DNA from: Zygnema circumcarinatum
Lineage: Eukaryota > Streptophyta > Zygnematophyceae > Zygnematales > Zygnemataceae
Direction: 5' to 3'
NCBI GenBank assembly: GCA_037447605.1
Contig: CM074811.1
Location: 1,093,557-1,157,556 of the forward strand
Length of the DNA stretch: 64,000 nt
This document shows, one piece after another, positions 12,475 to 23,400 of the stretch (positions are counted from its first letter, which is position 1; each line of letters opens with the position of its first letter). The notes under the pieces are model-generated. The model did no database searches. It saw nothing but the letters and a program-made list of their open reading frames with translations, and was not told the DNA's origin. The position numbers were made by a program, and so were the translations under genes.

Positions 12475-13902
12475 ATGTGTGACCAACCGAGGATGTCGCA
12501 GATCTTCCAGCAGACGTATCTGGGCAGCAAGCTTGCGCCCAGGAACCACATGGCCCCGGCCATGCAGGAGGCTCTTGTGCCAAGCTTCCCAGTGAACCCT
12601 GCATTTTCCACACCTCTGCAAGGACGTTTGATGGTTCCAACTTTCATCCCTGCCGCGGCCGAGTCAAAGAAGGGCGGAGTACTGTCATCTCGTTTCTTTA
12701 TCGACTTCATGATGGGTGGTGTCTCTGCCGCCGTTTCGAAAACAGCGGCTGCTCCCATTGAGCGTGTGAAGTTGTTGATTCAGAATCAGGATGAGATGTT
12801 GAAGTCTGGCAGGCTCGACAAGCCATACAAGGGCATTGGAGAGTGCTTCGGCCGTACCATCAAGGAAGAGGGTTTCGTGTCCTTGTGGCGTGGCAACACT
12901 GCCAACGTGATCCGTTACTTCCCCACTCAGGTGAGGTGTTCAATTCCACTCTCAGAATGCCTCCGGAAGCTCGGATGTCGTCTTTCCTTAGGGTGCTGGC
13001 CACCTCGTGAGAGATCGATCTTAATGCGTTTTGCTCAATGTTGTGGATGATGCAGGCTCTTAACTTCGCCTTCAAGGACTACTTCAAGCGTTTGTTTGGG
13101 TACAAGAAGGACAAGGATGGTTACTGGAAGTGGTTTGCTGGCAACTTGGCATCAGGAGGAGCTGCTGGTGCTTCTTCTCTTCTTTTTGTGTACTCTCTTG
13201 ACTATGCTCGAACTCGTCTGGCCAATGACGCCAAGTCGGCCAAGAAGGGCGGTGGCGATCGCCAGTTCAACGGTCTTCTTGATGTCTACAGGAAGACTCT
13301 TGCAAGTGATGGTGTTGCGGGACTGTACCGTGGATTCACCATCTCCTGTGTTGGTATTATTGTCTACCGTGGACTGTACTTCGGTATCTATGACTCCCTG
13401 AAGCCAGTGATTCTGGTTGGACCTCTGGAGGTGAGTGTGCAGTCTGACGTTTCCATCTGCTAAGGCATCTGTTGTGTTGACATTGAGCAACTTGAATGAC
13501 CTGTCGTTCTCATGCTATTTGTGAAGTGAGTGTCTTACGTTTGATGCCCTCCATGGATAAGGCTTTGGCTGTGATAGCTGACTATTCGAGGGTTTTTGAA
13601 TGCAGGGTAACTTCTTGGCGTCCTTCCTCCTTGGTTGGGGTATCACCATTGGTGCTGGTCTGGCTTCTTACCCTATTGACACTGTTCGGCGGCGTATGAT
13701 GATGACCTCCGGTGAGGCTGTCAAGTACAAGAGCGCCATGGATGCCTTTTCCCAGATTGTCGCCAAGGAGGGCACGATGTCTCTGTTCAAGGGTGCTGGC
13801 GCCAATATTCTCCGTGCGGTCGCTGGTGCTGGTGTGCTTTCCGGCTACGATCAGCTGCAGCTTCTGATGTTCGGAAAGAAATGGAGCGGTGGAGGCGGTT
13901 AA
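12475..13902 (+). CDS. AAC: Mitochondrial ADP/ATP carrier (adenine nucleotide translocator)
   Basis: Three exons: 12475-12930, 13056-13430, 13606-13902, both introns phase 0, giving 375 aa. It exchanges cytosolic ADP for matrix ATP across the inner mitochondrial membrane. The N-terminal extension of about 75 residues (start [15 protein letters not shown]) resembles the plant carriers' extension. Three mitochondrial-carrier repeats follow, with signatures [14 protein letters not shown] and [14 protein letters not shown], diagnostic of ADP/ATP carriers, is near 13690. Other landmarks are [38 protein letters not shown] and [21 protein letters not shown]. The coding sequence uses more G/C at third positions than its neighbours, as expected of a highly expressed gene. 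The start is the first ATG after the probable leader-intron acceptor. Confidence 0.97.
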
Positions 13903-15266
13903 GGTGCGGCTGGAGGAGGACAGTAGAGATAATGACGACGAAGAGAGAGAGACAGGTCAGCTTTAAAAGATTACGACTGTAGGGTCATAAAACCTGCCGA
14001 GTTTTTTATGTGTACGTTTGGCCTGTGCAAGTCCAGATCGTAGAATCCTTTTTGAAAGCGATTTGTCTGGCTATTTTTTGCTGGAATGAGATGAAAATTA
14101 TTTCAGGTAACAATTTCTCCTATCAGACGGTGGTACTGTTGAAAATGAGTTGTTGAGTACTTTATTTGATGATTTTGACAAATCTGCTGCATGCAGCCGA
14201 AGCTGACATGCTCTTGTCGGCCACCTACTTCCTTGAACCCTTCTCGTTTGCCCTGTGAAGGAGCATTGTGACCTTGCAGCTTTGTATGGGCCACGCTTCA
14301 CATGCTGATTGCATCATGCTCCCCCTGACCATGCTTCTGCCATGCTGCATGCCCATCCCACATTCTCGTTCGCCTAGGCAGCTTCGTTTCTGAGTGGTTT
14401 CCTTCCAATGGGCTTGACGCTTCTTCTACAGCGTCCCGAACAGGTCGAGTGTCTTGTCTGTGTAAAAGGGTGTTTATCACATTTGACATCAACAATAGGG
14501 CATTTCAGACGTCACTAAAACGAACAAAACGTTGTTCACTCGATTCGGCGTATCTGCTTCGTAGCAGGTGTCGTCAGACATTGGGAAGAGCTCCCTGTAA
14601 TTATGCCAACGTAATGCAAAGCGGAAAGGCAAAAAAAGTACTTTCACAGTCGAATCACGATGATCCCAGAATACTCAAAAAATTCGTTTCAGTAATATTG
14701 ACGATTACTAAGTTTGACACAGCCTGAACAAAATGGTAGCGAAGCCAACAAATTCCGACGCAATGCGCACTCTTGGGTTTGTGCAACAGTGTTCCTTCAA
14801 GCAGTGGGAGGCTTTATCTTCAATTTCTTCAATTTCCTAGCATCACCTCACTGGGATTGTGATAGGACTAGTTTTCAGCACTGATGGAGTGCTCTGCCAA
14901 CACGTGCCTGTGGGGAGACGGCGAAGTCCCTCTTGGCCCTTCATCATGTCAATTAGGGGCTTGATACAGAGGCCATGGAATGTAACTTCAAGTCTGACAT
15001 ATCCTAATAAAGTTCGTCCACACTAAATACGATGAACGGTATACACGGGAAGGAAAACGGGAGAAAAATCTCATTAGTGAAAAAACCACAGAAATAATAA
15101 GCAGCACCAGCAAACCAACAAATCAACAAACCTAGTTGAGATAACTTACGCTTCTGCTATCTGCCAAAAATGGATCTGCAAGCCCGCAATGTCCGCTCAT
15201 AGCAAAATGCGGAGCAACATATTTAAGCCAGGGAGGATTTGCCGCGTGTGTTGTCATGACAGCGAC
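13903..15266. other. Convergent intergenic region with assembly-difficult flank
   Basis: 3' flanks of the ADP/ATP carrier (+) and the PsbP-like gene (-). No exon is recognised. Short ORFs here have no family-like composition. Confidence 0.35.
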
Positions 15267-18200
15267 TCAAAAGGTCACGAATGAGTCGGCAATGGCCTTG
15301 AGCTTGTCCTCCATCTTGGACCACCTGCGCTCGTTGGCACCTGTCGTCAGCGTGTAGAACCTCCCTGCAACCGTTCAGCGCCAAACGGTTTGAGTTCATT
15401 GAACCCAGGGGGGAGAAGGAGGCGGAAGGACAACAGTCAAGGGCAGAGTTTGGTCCTTTTGCAATGAAAAAGTTCATCGTAAGAGGGGGGGGAGAGAGAA
15501 GGAGAGGGAGAGGGGGGGGGGAAGAAGGGGAGGGGGGGGGANNNNNNNNNNGGGGGGGGGAAGAAGGGGAGGGGGGGGGAGGGGGAAGGGGGGAGGAGGG
15601 GAGGGAGGGAGGAGGATGGAGGAGGGGGGAGGAGGGGAGGGAGGAGGGGGGAGAAGGGAGGAGGGAGGAGGGGAGAGGGGGGAAGGAGGAGGAAGCGGGA
15701 GGAGGGAGAGGGCAAAGAGGAGTTAGTTGATATAACGAGCTCAACAGTGACTACCAAAGCACAGAATACGGTTCATAGTTGCGTCTGCAGGACTCTATTT
15801 TGCATTTTATTTTTCGTGATACAAGTACAGTAGAACCCCTAATGGAAGCCTTATTCAATTAAGAGAAGTAGAATTGGGACCGCCTGCCTCGTGCCATGAG
15901 AAATTGCAACTGGTCACGCTGACTTGTGCGGCTTCAACTGAGGCTAGTTCTGTATAGAGGAAGGGGAGACCTGGGCCCTAGAGATCTTTAAAAAATTTAG
16001 GGGAAAAATAAGTCTTAAGCATGTTACGAGTTTTAAGTAGTGAAGTATCCAGTAGATGAGAGCATCAGTCTCTACACGATCGTGAGAAGAAAAGGCCAAG
16101 AACAGTTCTGACCGTTGGCAAGGGCCACAGTGCCGAGAGCGTGACGCGTGTAGTTCGGTGCTTGGGCGAGAAACTCGAACGAGTAGTAAGTCTTCCCATC
16201 CGTCTCACGCTGGAAAGCGACAAAACGATCCACAGAATGCCTTTCAGATTCAATAAAGAACTTAGGGAAGGGCCCTCGTACTCCTCGCCCCTTCCCTTGT
16301 TTCTCTCCCTTCCTCCCTGCCCTTCTTTCGTCATTTCTCTGAATCTCTTCCCCCAACCCTTTCTTTCTATTCTTACAATGACAATTCTCTCTGCTCAACT
16401 TCTGACTGTGCTTGTGAGGATGCTTTTCCCAGCCTACCTCCTTAGCATCGACCAGCGTCACTTTCTGGCTGGGCGAGCTCAGAACCTTCTCCACCAGAGT
16501 CCGGGCCACCTGGTTGTGATCAGAGGTGAAAGCAACTCTGGGTTTCAGGAATCACCCAGTGTGTGCGTATGCAGCACAGAGAGAGAAAGTGTGTGAGGGA
16601 AAGAGTGAGGAGGAGGGGGTGGGAAGAAATGAGAGCTACATGCACAGAAAAGCAATGTATCGACTTGCAGTTCGAACCTCATTAGGTGAACCCAGTTCAG
16701 CGAGAGAAGTCTTTTCAGTCTTGATGATGTTCACACTAACGTTCTCCAAGGGCTCAATCACATCCTTGAAAACCACATCTTGCCCCTTCACTGCAACCTC
16801 CTGTATGCCCCAAAGTGGAAAAGAAAACCTGAATTACACTCTCTACAAACCGCTTTTCCTGTCTGGAGTTGAGGTTGCTAAGCCAAGAGAGCTTATCCAG
16901 CTTTGGTACGGACAATATTTGAAAGTTACATTCAAGTGCCCAACAAAGTGATACCGCATGCCCTGCTACTTGGCAGGACATGCAGAGATAAGGTTCAGAA
17001 ATAGCCTACCTGCCAACCAAAAGGGTAGAAAAAAGCATAGTTATCGATAGAGTCCTGGTGAGCAGCGTAACCCTTTGGAGCTTCTGAATATTTGTACAAA
17101 GTCCCCAAGCACGAAGGCAGCGATTAGATTACGGATGTCAAGAGCTCATGCAGGACGTCTGAGTTGATGCACGCTGTAAGAGTCCCGAAGTCACGAGTTC
17201 TATCCAAGAATCCAGTTAAAATTGGATGGCATCATTCTACAAATACGGAATAAAACAAAGTACTTGATAACTAATACCCGTTGAACCGTGATTAAGTTTT
17301 AACGACGGTTTCCAAATGAAGGATGGAAGTCCGTAGTGCATGATAAGGACAAGCAAAGGTTGGATGGATAATCATGGCTTTACGGGGGTCAAAAGAGGGG
17401 AAAGGGGAGGAAGAGGAAGAGGGGCGAAGTAGAGGGAGGGGAGGGGAGGAGGGGGGGGAAGAGTGAAATGAAGAGGGGGCAGACGTGGGAGGAACTGGGA
17501 GAGGAGGGGGGAGGAGGAAGGAAGTGGGAGAGGATGAGGGAGAGGGAGAGGGAGAGGGGGGGTGAGTCGGAGAAGAAGAGAGATGAGGAGGCCCGGAAGT
17601 GGGGGAGAGCAAAAGGAAGGTTGAGAGGAAGAGGGGGAGGAGGTGAGGAATAGGGACGGGGGTGGGGGGAAGAAGAGGGAGGGAAGTGGGAGGGGGGGAG
17701 CAAGAGTGAGAGGAAGAGGGGGAGGAGGAGAGGAGGAAGAGTGAGAGGAAGAGGCGGGAGGAGGTCAGGAATAGGGAATGGGGGTTGAGAAGTAGAGGGA
17801 GTGGGAGGGGGGAAGGAAATAGGCATAAAAAGCCTGAAATTTGTCCAACCACAAAAAAGGAGGTGCATCCAGATGGAAGCGTATATTTTATGTACCAACA
17901 AAAGTCTAACCAAGGGAGTGGCCTTACTTCCCGCAAGAGCTTCGTTGTTGAGGGAAGGTGCTGCAGCCAAAAGGACTGCAGCACCTGCAAGCAGCTCTCT
18001 GCGACCAACAGGACTATCTGTGCCCCAAGACCACGCCCATTTTTAACAAACCAGCAAAAATAAGAAAAGTAAATAAATCCGTGCTCCATTTCCATGGGTT
18101 AGGGTTAGGGTTAGGGTTAGAGTTAGGGTTAGGGTTAGGGTTAGGGTTAGGGTTAGGGTTAGGGTTAGGGTTAGGGTTAGGGTTAAGAAATAAATCTATC

Positions 18201-19174
18201 CCGAAAGGCATGTCGCCACATACATGTATACCGTCATGAAAACGTAGCATATTACGGATGAAAAGAAGGAGGAAAGGTCAAGAATGGAGCCATGCAGTTC
18301 CAATCGCAAGAAATTAGGAAAAGAAATCCTACATTACTGCGCCATTCATACATTAAAAGTGGTTAAAGTGGTTTATACAATGAAGGTTTGATTCGTACCT
18401 TGTGAGGATGCGGATGCACGGACAACCGCTCGTCCACACGAGCAGGTTTTAAGTGATGCAGCACGAGTCCATGGAGGAATCTGATAACACAAAAACCCGA
18501 CAGTTTTGGTGGAAAGCGTGGAGTCCAGTCAAACACGTATCTAAGAGGCGAAATGCTCCTCGCATTATGAAGAACATGCGCTTCATTCTACTGTCTTACT
18601 TGCCTTTATTTCGCATTTACCGGCTTGATATGGCCCGTTGGCACTGGGCCATGCACTCGATAAGGGACATCCAACAGAAAGCAAAGTTTTTTCACTTTGC
18701 AAACAAAGAGCGCCGTTTATATAAGCAAGAGGACATTGAATAGTAGCCTAACCTGCTAAGACCAGACGTTCCCTTCATCTCTCTGAATTGCTTAATTTCA
18801 CAATGCAGTAGCATTACCAGATCCGCAATGAAACCTCAAAAAACAAGAGGGAGGGAACGGGGGAACAACGAAACGGCGAAGAAACATTCATCATGGCTGC
18901 AACCGCATTCCAAACAAGTCCTGAGCCAATAGCATACTTCAAGCTCCATACATAAATTCAACATAGTGAATTTGACGTAGTGGCTGTTGGCATTCCTTGC
19001 CCTTCCTGCATTGCAAGCAAGCCATGCGAAAGTTCATGAGCTTGTAAAAATCCAAGAAACAATGATATCGATCATTGTGAGAAGTAGTCAAACCTGAGCA
19101 TTCAGCTGATGACGAATGGAGCCGGCATTCCTTCGCCCCCTCTCCAACCCTAAGCTGCTTCCTCCCAATGCCAA
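15267..19174 (-). CDS. Lumenal PsbP-domain protein, PPL1-like (5' exon unresolved)
   Basis: Minus-strand exons: 19094-19174, 18399-18480, 17928-18017, 17010-17083, 16678-16800, 16438-16509, 16113-16209, 15267-15364; all phases agree. The initiating exon is not resolved; a candidate Met region is near 19.69 kb (MVPKVSATAGGS), but no donor fits. Bipartite targeting is visible: a stroma-type stretch (RAVVRASASSQ), then a twin-arginine lumen signal (RRELLAGAAVLLAAAPS, about 17935-18005). The mature PsbP fold follows: GYAAHQDSIDNYAFFYPFGW, FKDVIEPLENVSVNII, KTSLAELG, SSPSQKVTLVDAKE, TYYSFEFLAQAPNYTRHALG and the end FYTLTTGANERRW, with stop at 15267-15269. These match PsbP-like protein 1 better than the PsbP of the oxygen-evolving complex. 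PPL1 is implicated in repair of photodamaged photosystem II. Large purine-rich and telomere-like repeats lie in introns. Confidence 0.88.
15483..15718. repeat. G/A-rich low-complexity tract with a 10-N gap
   Basis: Purine-only (GGGA, GGAGGA) sequence in the last intron of the PsbP-like gene. It is interrupted by N at 15542-15551, so its true length is unknown. Confidence 0.9.
17393..17815. repeat. Long purine-rich (GGA/GAG) tract in PsbP-like intron
   Basis: About 420 bases of almost pure G/A on the plus strand. It creates long Ser/Pro-rich ORFs on the opposite strand that are not genes. Confidence 0.85.
18096..18185 (+). repeat. Interstitial telomere-type array (TTAGGG)n
   Basis: About 15 head-to-tail copies of the hexamer TTAGGG with one variant unit (TTAGAG near 18118). 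It lies in the PsbP-like intron between exons 17928-18017 and 18399-18480. Confidence 0.97.
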
Positions 19175-20453
19175 CTGCACATACGTCGCAGTACTGCAGA
19201 AAAAAGACACAGAAAAAGAAAAAAAACCGATAAATTGTTCCTGCTTCACTTTGAAGTGTTCGGATGGGAAAAGGGATAAGACGTTGAGATCAGTGGCAAA
19301 GATTCCTCTAGACAAAAAAATAAGGGTGCATGATCGAGTATCTGATTAGCCAATTCAGTTTTCGTTCAGCCAAGGTGCTCGAGGGTTGAAGTAATGTTTC
19401 TAATACGACTTTAAGAGCCTTTCACAACAGAGCATTTTCGTACATGAAAAAATGCAAGACTCTGATGCTCTTAAAGGGGAGTGCAGATACATCATTCAAA
19501 GTCTCACCTCATGATGACAGATTCCAAAAATCGAGCGAGCAAGCAAGCAGACGCTGCTGCCTCTTACACGCTCTCGGACCTAAAGCATGCAGCTTTCTCT
19601 CACTTTCTCTCTCACACACTTCCTTTCTACCTCACTCCCTCTCCCTCTTGAACGCGCTAATGGAGCCTCCAGCTGTTGCTGAAACCTTTGGAACCATGGC
19701 ACCGGTCACACGAAAACATTTCCAACGAGCAGACCCTTCGTCCGGGTAGAAAATAAAAAGTAGCTCAAGCACTATAACGCTGTAGCAAGAAGCCAATCAG
19801 TAACAGATTTAACAGGTGCTAAACATAATTTAAATCTGCCCGAACCATGACCTTTCCGTTCTAAAACTTTTCTGTCCCTTTCTTTGGACCTGCCCACGGG
19901 CCACTGGACCAGGATCTGGCCCGGCGCCCACCTGGCCACCACGTGGCGGCCCATGCTTGGCCAAAAACATGCCACCTCGCTTCACGCTACTCCATGTATG
20001 CAGTTCAACGGTGAACGGAACTGCGTATTAAGTCCCATTCACACTAGAGCCGTTATTCCATATCGACACGTCGTTGTCTACTGGAGAGTCCTCCAACAAA
20101 ATCCCGTTACGTGGACCATTTTCAGCACGTGGCGAGTCTCCATTGGATAATAAACTACATGTACTCGAGTCATTTCTCGCACGTGCGGGCTCGTCGATCC
20201 GCCAATCGCGTGATCCTGGAGCCCACGAGGAAAGGTGCGGAGACGACCCTCCCGTTCTGCCAGCCATGGCGGAGGGAGGGAGGGACGGAGGGAGAAAGGG
20301 AGGAAGGGAGAGAGGCGGAGGGCCACGGTCGAGAGGGGGGGGGGTGGGGAAGGCTCGCGTTCCTCATCGCTTGCGTGTGAGTATCATGTTGAGGGTTTAA
20401 GAAGTGGGGGGAGGGAAGGGGAGAGGAGAGGTGAAGAGGTGGGAGGGGCAGAC
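19175..20453. promoter_or_regulatory. Divergent region between PsbP-like (-) and ASG2/WDTC1 (+)
   Basis: Holds the unresolved first exon(s) of the PsbP-like gene (candidate Met near 19.69 kb) and the ASG2 promoter. CACGTG boxes are at 19940-19945, 20126-20131 and 20180-20185. A purine-rich leader (20270-20450) precedes the ASG2 start codon. Confidence 0.45.
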
Positions 20454-23400
20454 ATGAGGCGTCCGTCGCGAGGAAATGGAAACATTTTCCACCTGCTGGA
20501 GGCGCGTTCCGTGGCGGATTCATGGGAGGTACAGAAATGTTTATTTTTTATTAGCTGTCGCCTTACCGAATTTTTGCATCATTTACAGTGCAGGGACTCC
20601 CAGCACGCATGCATGGATGCACGTCATGTACGTGTTATGCTGGGTTATAGGGACTAGTGTGGCCTATAGACCTTGCTTTCAGAATCTAGAATTGGAGAAG
20701 ATTTGAATTCGAGAAGAGAGCTTTAGAGGCGGGGCCATGGCTGGACAGGTGCAGGCATCCCGGCAGCACCTCCAGTTCGGCCGAGCAGCGCAGGTGCATG
20801 CATCTCTTGTTCAGCGGCTGTGCCTGGATTCCGTCATGGAGGTGAGCCCTTAGATTTCCGTCGGATGTAGGGACCGTATTGTCGAGTCTGGGTGGTTAAA
20901 GTAGAGACGAGGAGCGGCGAGGAGAAGAGAGCACTGGAGTGGTAATAGGAGGAGATTTGGAGACTGGGAGTGTTAAATATAAGGCCTAGGAGAATTTCAA
21001 ATGTATAAAGGACAAAATCATGTAGACATGCCTGGCTTGAAAGAAGCATCGATGAAAAATGAAGAAGTAGGCTATTGTGAGATAGAAGGGAAAAAATTAG
21101 GGCTAGGGTTCGCATTGTCTGCAGAAAGGGAAGACGTGGGATGAGGTCTAGCATGCCTGGTTCGTGGATCGTGGTTGATTTTTTTCACGACACAGTAGTA
21201 TAGGACAAAGACAATTGGCGAAATATTGTGTAATTGTGTAATTAGAAGAAAGCATATTGAAGAGATTTCAGGCGGCCTCTTCATTAAGGGATTGAGTATC
21301 GACAGGAACTGCCCCCAGTTCCCACCATAGCGTTTCAACACAAAGAGCAATTATAGAAGAAAGAGAATAAAAAACCGTTTGTTAGGAATGCGGTTTCAGA
21401 AACTCCAGAAAAATACTTGTCACTAACTTTAACAGTTCATCGCATTTGGTAAAGAATGACCTTTTTAATCTTTCAATTCATTTCAAGGATGCAAGGAAAT
21501 AGTCCTTGGAAAGACACAGACTTTTTGTGACAGTACACAAAAAGGGACTTGTTTGATGATAAGGCTGCAAGTGATTGCACTTTGCAGGGTCACACAGGCT
21601 GCGTAAATACCATTGCATGGAATAAGTCTGGCAGCCTTCTCGTATCCGGCTCAGATGATACGCGGGTGAGCATGTAATTTGTTCTTTGAGCTTTTCCAGG
21701 GAGTCCGTATCACGGACAACCCTTTCATATAGCACAGCTTTAGTGAACTTCAAGCGTCTGAAAGCTTCTTTGCTTGGTATTCTGTGATTCGTCCCACAAG
21801 GCCTGCTGAACCTTTGTTGACAACTGCACTGGCTCAGGTGATACTGTGGGATTATGCACAGCGCCGCATGCTTCACAGCATTGATACTGGACACACTCAG
21901 AACATTTTCTGCTCTAAGTTTCTCCCTGAGACTGGTGACAATATGGTGGTTTCTGGTGCCGGCGATGGCGAGGTCAGTTTGCATATTTATCCTGGATAGT
22001 GACATCTGAATTATGGCTGCAATTGACATATCTGGTAGAAGAATTATCTACAGTTCCTCTGCCGTTAAGTGCTATTGACTGCTTTGCAGTATCTTGGATT
22101 GTTGTCTATTTTCAAAGCTAGACTCTGCAATATCTTGAACTCACGAATCGGTCAGTTTTTTGTACCAAGCGGAACTCACAGGGGAGCTGGGCACTTTTGG
22201 TGGATTTTGCAGGTTAGAGTGCATCATATGAGCAGGACTTCGAAGGACAAAGGGCGAGATGCACGTTGTTCTGAATGCACCACCGTGTTCACCTGCCATT
22301 TCCCACGTCGAGTGAAGAAGCTTGCAGTTAGTTTTCTTCCTGCTCCTCTCTTCCTCTTCCTCCTCCCCCCCCAAACCCCCCTTTCACACCCCCCCTTTCC
22401 CATGTATATTGATTCACGCTTTATGCCAAAACATTTAGGCTTTTTCATACTCCTCCTGCAAGGTTGTCCTTCATATCCTCCTGGCATATATAATATGCAT
22501 TTGTGCAAGAAAAAGGTAATATATGCAGACTTTCTGATCATAGAATAAGACGCTTGATCTTAACAAGTCAAAAGGAGCCATAACATGCTAACGTGCATGA
22601 TGTGAATGCCATCAGATCAATTAACAAAGTACGGGGTGAGTGCAGGTAGAAGAGGGCAACCCCAATGTCGTATGGAGTGCCGGTGAAGATGGGACACTTC
22701 GCCAGCACGACTTGCGGCAGGAGGGATGTGGCGGGGAAGATTCAAGATGCCGTAGTATATTAGTAAGCTGCCTTCCTCCTGGATTGGACCTCCAGCTTAC
22801 CAACACAAAACACTAATGTTAAGATACCTTAATTATAATCAATTAATTATTAATATAACCTGTTAATCTTTAGGTCTCATCGATTATGTTAAGTATAGCA
22901 GCCATTTCGCTGACGATGGAATTATGTGACCCGTATCCACCCAGTTTCAACCTATGACCAACACTTGTCTTCGTGTGACAGCTCGATTTGCGAGGAGCAG
23001 CAAAGCGATCATTGGTTGATGCCCCTCGACAGTGTTTAGCACTCAAAACATGTGCGATCAGTCCTACGTACCCATACTACTTGCTGGTCGGAGGAAGGTA
23101 CTCTCCAGCCCTGTAACTGTACCTATAGTAACTCCAGATTTGTGCTATGGAAACGGACGAGCCCTCCCTATGCTGCACGCTGTTTTGGACAAGAAGAGTG
23201 AATGCCCCATTGTATGAATGCCTTCTCTTCCAGCGACCCCTTTGCTCGCCTTTACGATCGACGCATGCTGCCCAGCCCATCTTCTGTGAGACGTCAGCCC
23301 GCAGAGAAGCCCCCCCTCCCCGTTTGTTATCTTGCACCGGCTCATCTATCGGAGAGTGTGAGTCCCTCACTCAACCATTCCCTTTTGATATTGTCAATTT

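Noticed and set aside
15223-15757. Pro/Ser and Gly/Glu-rich ORFs over the purine tract
   Set aside because: Products of low-complexity sequence spanning an N gap inside a PsbP-like intron.
17292-18095. 267-aa Ser/Pro/Leu ORF on minus strand
   Set aside because: It reads through a purine/pyrimidine repeat in an intron; only 17928-18017 is coding, in a different exon context.
18014-18239. Asn-Pro or Gly-Leu repeat ORFs
   Set aside because: Translation of the TTAGGG array, not a protein.
20737-20739. ATG of ASG2 at 20737 as the start
   Set aside because: The upstream exon 20454-20528 (GNIFHLLEARSV) matches the family N-terminus and joins in frame, so 20454 is preferred.
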